From positions 1 through 7,296 of the forward strand of contig CANAXK010000091.1 of the NCBI GenBank assembly GCA_947365485.1: a stretch of 7,296 nt of DNA, in the 5' to 3' direction. Origin of the DNA: an uncultured bacterium. Lineage in GTDB: Bacteria; Cyanobacteriota; Vampirovibrionia; Gastranaerophilales; Gastranaerophilaceae. Both the position numbers and the translations under genes were made by a program. The number at the start of each line of letters is the position of its first letter. Positions within the stretch are counted from its first letter, which is position 1. Below the pieces are notes generated by a model. That model did no database searches, had not been told where the DNA came from, and was given only the letters and a program-made list of their open reading frames with translations. Shown piece after piece: positions 6,011-7,296 of this stretch.

Positions 6011-6273
6011 TATTCATCCTCCAACATTGCATTAATAGCGTCTTTTGCATTAGTATATGGTTTACTTAAATTTCTTTTCTTTACAACATCGTCCATCGCT
6101 TGTTTTAGAGAAGCGTTAGGAATTTTTACTTCAAAAGGAAGTCCCCCTGTCTCGACAGCCATTGTTAAAAATATTCTAATTGCAGTTGAAGTATCAAGTC
6201 CAAGGCTTGTAAATAAATCGTCAGCAGCAGATTTCAAAAAATCATCTACTCTTAATTGAATTGTTTTTTGCAT
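6010..6273 (-). CDS. dinJ: DinJ/RelB-family antitoxin
   Basis: An 87-residue antitoxin placed directly upstream of the YafQ-type toxin. Residues 1-50 have the ribbon-helix-helix pattern of the RelB/DinJ family: strand KTIQLRVDD, helix FLKSAADDLFTSLGL, then DTSTAIRIFLTMAVETGGLPFEV. This part binds DNA as a dimer. Residues 50-87 are polar and helical (SLKQAMDDVV, NAKDAINAMLEDE), as expected for the toxin-wrapping tail. AGGAGG lies 7 bases before the ATG, a strong ribosome-binding site that would favour antitoxin over toxin production. The gene ends in TAG, showing that amber works as a stop in this genome. Together with the toxin it would repress its own promoter at 6310-6338. Confidence 0.93.
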   Translation of the reverse strand: MQKTIQLRVDDFLKSAADDLFTSLGLDTSTAIRIFLTMAVETGGLPFEVKIPNASLKQAMDDVVKKRNLSKPYTNAKDAINAMLEDE

Positions 6274-6290
6274 ATTAAAACCTCCTCTAT

Positions 6291-6329
6291 TGTATTTATT
6301 TGTACTAACATTTTACTGTATTTGTATTA
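6291..6329. repeat. Short repeats over the dinJ-yafQ promoter, candidate operator
   Basis: TGTATTT occurs at 6291-6297 and 6317-6323, followed by TGTATTA (6323-6329). TTTGTA occurs at 6299-6304 and 6321-6326. The two clusters flank and overlap the -10 box of the antitoxin promoter, where ribbon-helix-helix antitoxins normally bind. In DNA this AT-rich the repeats could be chance. Confidence 0.35.
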
Positions 6330-6338
6330 CCTTTTCAA
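6310..6338 (-). promoter_or_regulatory. Promoter of the dinJ-yafQ operon
   Basis: On the minus strand TTGAAA (6338 to 6333) and TAAAAT (6315 to 6310) are separated by exactly 17 bases; each is a 5 of 6 match. The start at about 6303 gives a leader of about 30 bases containing the AGGAGG site. Confidence 0.75.
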
Positions 6339-6377
6339 TAGTATTGTGTTTAATATTAAGTATTATAAATCGTGTCC

Positions 6378-6425
6378 TATAATTTCACTATGTCTAGCAA
6401 AATTTATTTTTACAGGTTTTATAAT
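6378..6425 (+). promoter_or_regulatory. Two -10 boxes upstream of the amber-interrupted gene
   Basis: Perfect TATAAT hexamers occur at 6378-6383 and 6420-6425; the second is 28 bases before the ATG at 6454. Neither has a good -35 at the right distance. A strong AGGGGG site (6441-6446) lies 7 bases before the ATG. The gene is divergent from the dinJ-yafQ operon. Confidence 0.4.
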
Positions 6426-6453
6426 AGTGTGATATTAAAAAGGGGGATAAATC

Positions 6454-6873
6454 ATGCAAGTAAATAGAATTCAAGCAAACAATTATAGTAACCAACAGAA
6501 TTTTAAAGCAAAACTTAGAATTTATGATATGTTTGGGAAAGTGAGAGTTCCGGAACCTAAAAATACTGAGTTAATCGAGAAAGCAAAGAAAATAGGACTT
6601 TAGAATGATGTTATAAAATTTTATTTTGGTGGTATTAAGCAAAAAGTAGAAAATTATTGGAGTCCGCAAGATAACTTCTATATGGAAAATTGGCGAACAG
6701 AAACCTCAAATAAGCTTAAAATGATATTTACACAAGAAGATAAAGTAAAAGAAAGCTTTTCAGAAACCGTATATCAGATTGATTATGATAATATTTTAGA
6801 TGAAAACGAAAACAGAATTGGCGAGATTTTGGATTATTTACATACAAAATATCCAAATGATATTTGGGCTTAA
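6454..6873 (+). pseudogene. Small MQVN-motif gene interrupted by an in-frame TAG
   Basis: A well-marked start (ATG after AGGGGG) opens a frame of 49 residues, MQVNRIQANNYSNQQNFKAK onward, ending at TAG (6601-6603). The same frame then continues without another stop to TAA at 6873, and includes an internal ATG at 6682. Without the amber codon the product would be about 139 residues. The second part (KFYFGGIKQKVENYWSPQDN, then an acidic helical tail ending YPNDIWA) looks like real coding sequence. The internal ATG has no ribosome-binding site, so a separate 63-residue gene is unlikely. The simplest reading is a recent nonsense mutation, since TAG is one base from CAG, AAG, GAG, TGG, TTG or TAT/TAC. 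A functional short 49-residue protein or stop readthrough is possible. The N-terminus matches the 962-1231 gene. Function unknown. Confidence 0.6.
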
Positions 6874-6945
6874 AATTAACTAGTACTATCATCGAGTATA
6901 TCTTTATCTGGGAGAGAGTTGACGGGGAGTTAAAGAATCGAAACG

Positions 6946-7251
6946 CTAAGCCACTTCTAATTCATACCCTAGTTCTTGAAAAATCTTAGCTATTGTTGAA
7001 AACTTTGGCTCTTTCTCAGATTTAAAAATACTATATAGGTGAGTTCGAGACATGCCTATTTTTTGCGCAAATCCTGAGATTGTATCCTTTGCCTTAATTA
7101 CTATTTCTAAGGCGTGATAAAATGAATTAAAATCACCGTCTTCAAGATAATCTTTTAAACTTGAATTTAAGTATAGCTTAATATCTTCATCTGATTTTAA
7201 ATCATTAACTATATAGGTTTCTAAGTCTATAGTATGCTTAAGTTCTTTCAT
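6946..7251 (-). CDS. HigA-type antitoxin (addiction module antidote, XRE helix-turn-helix)
   Basis: A 101-residue protein matching the 'putative addiction module antidote' family in plan: an N-terminal part with SDEDIKLYLNSSLKDYLEDGD (about 20-40), a helical part IVIKAKD, then a helix-turn-helix at about 58-79 (ISGFAQKIGMSRTHLYSIF) and a closing KIFQELGYELEVA. It should bind DNA and neutralise the toxin encoded just upstream. I chose the ATG at 7251 because it overlaps the toxin stop as ATGA and has GGAG 9 bases upstream. The ATG at 7266 adds only MEKYA and lies inside the toxin frame. The stop codon is TAG. In this family the toxin gene precedes the antitoxin gene, as here. Confidence 0.88.
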   Translation of the reverse strand: MKELKHTIDLETYIVNDLKSDEDIKLYLNSSLKDYLEDGDFNSFYHALEIVIKAKDTISGFAQKIGMSRTHLYSIFKSEKEPKFSTIAKIFQELGYELEVA

Positions 7252-7296
7252 TGCATATTTCTCCATTCTTGAAGTATTTCTTTTGCTTTCAAAATA
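7248..7296 (-). CDS. C-terminal end of the partner HigB/Gp49-like toxin, cut by the window edge
   Basis: On the minus strand the last 15 codons of a frame entering from the right edge read ILKAKEILQEWRNMQ and stop at TGA (7248-7250). The stop overlaps the antitoxin ATG as ATGA. The basic helical ending and the tight overlap are what is seen at the end of phage Gp49-like/HigB toxins placed upstream of this antidote family. The rest of the gene lies outside, so whether the toxin is intact cannot be judged. Confidence 0.65.
   Translation of the reverse strand, partial: ILKAKEILQEWRNMQ

Noticed and set aside
6601..6603. Genome-wide recoding of TAG as a sense codon
   Set aside because: TAG ends both the DinJ-type antitoxin (6010-6012) and the HigA-type antitoxin (6946-6948) at the positions expected for their families, so amber works as a stop here.
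1..7296. CRISPR array, insertion sequence or prophage genes
   Set aside because: I saw no regularly spaced repeats, transposase, terminal inverted repeats or phage structural genes.

Overview
The window is AT-rich bacterial DNA with standard bacterial signals: Shine-Dalgarno sites, TATAAT-type -10 boxes and T-tailed hairpin terminators. Three features suggest a gut-type non-photosynthetic cyanobacterial relative (Vampirovibrionia/Melainabacteria, for example Gastranaerophilales): a pilin-like protein beginning with the FTLAEVLITLSIIGVVAAMT type of N-terminus, small unknown proteins with an 'MQVN...NF.A' start, and a GH57 branching enzyme. This placement is an inference from protein style, because no marker gene is present.

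Layout. (1) Positions 1-939 hold the start of a membrane protein on the minus strand, cut by the left edge, divergent from a compact PHP-family phosphoesterase. (2) Positions 940-1790 hold an 89-residue unknown protein and, meeting it tail to tail with an 18-base overlap, a 162-residue glycine-zipper protein on the minus strand. A short out-of-frame reading frame overlaps the start of the latter. (3) Positions 1910-2740 encode a 276-residue radical SAM protein with a five-cysteine C-terminal region. (4) Positions 2935-4653 encode a complete GH57 alpha-glucan branching enzyme, followed by a strong terminator. (5) Positions 4776-5456 encode a type IV pilin-like/pseudopilin protein with its own -10 box and terminator. 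(6) Positions 5547-5625 are tRNA-Leu(UAG) with a near-consensus promoter and a bidirectional terminator. (7) Positions 5732-7296 look accessory: a complete DinJ-YafQ type II toxin-antitoxin operon, a small gene interrupted by an in-frame amber codon, and a HigA-type antitoxin preceded by the last 15 residues of its toxin at the right edge.

How it fits together. The left and middle parts look like ordinary chromosome with short, mostly single-gene transcription units. The right part, beginning at the tRNA, has the makeup of a small accessory island: two toxin-antitoxin modules around a broken gene. No gene here belongs obviously to a previously undescribed system. The points most worth a second look are the amber-split gene at 6454-6873, the N-terminal motif it shares with the 962-1231 gene, the orphan radical SAM protein, and the out-of-frame start region at 1683-1790.
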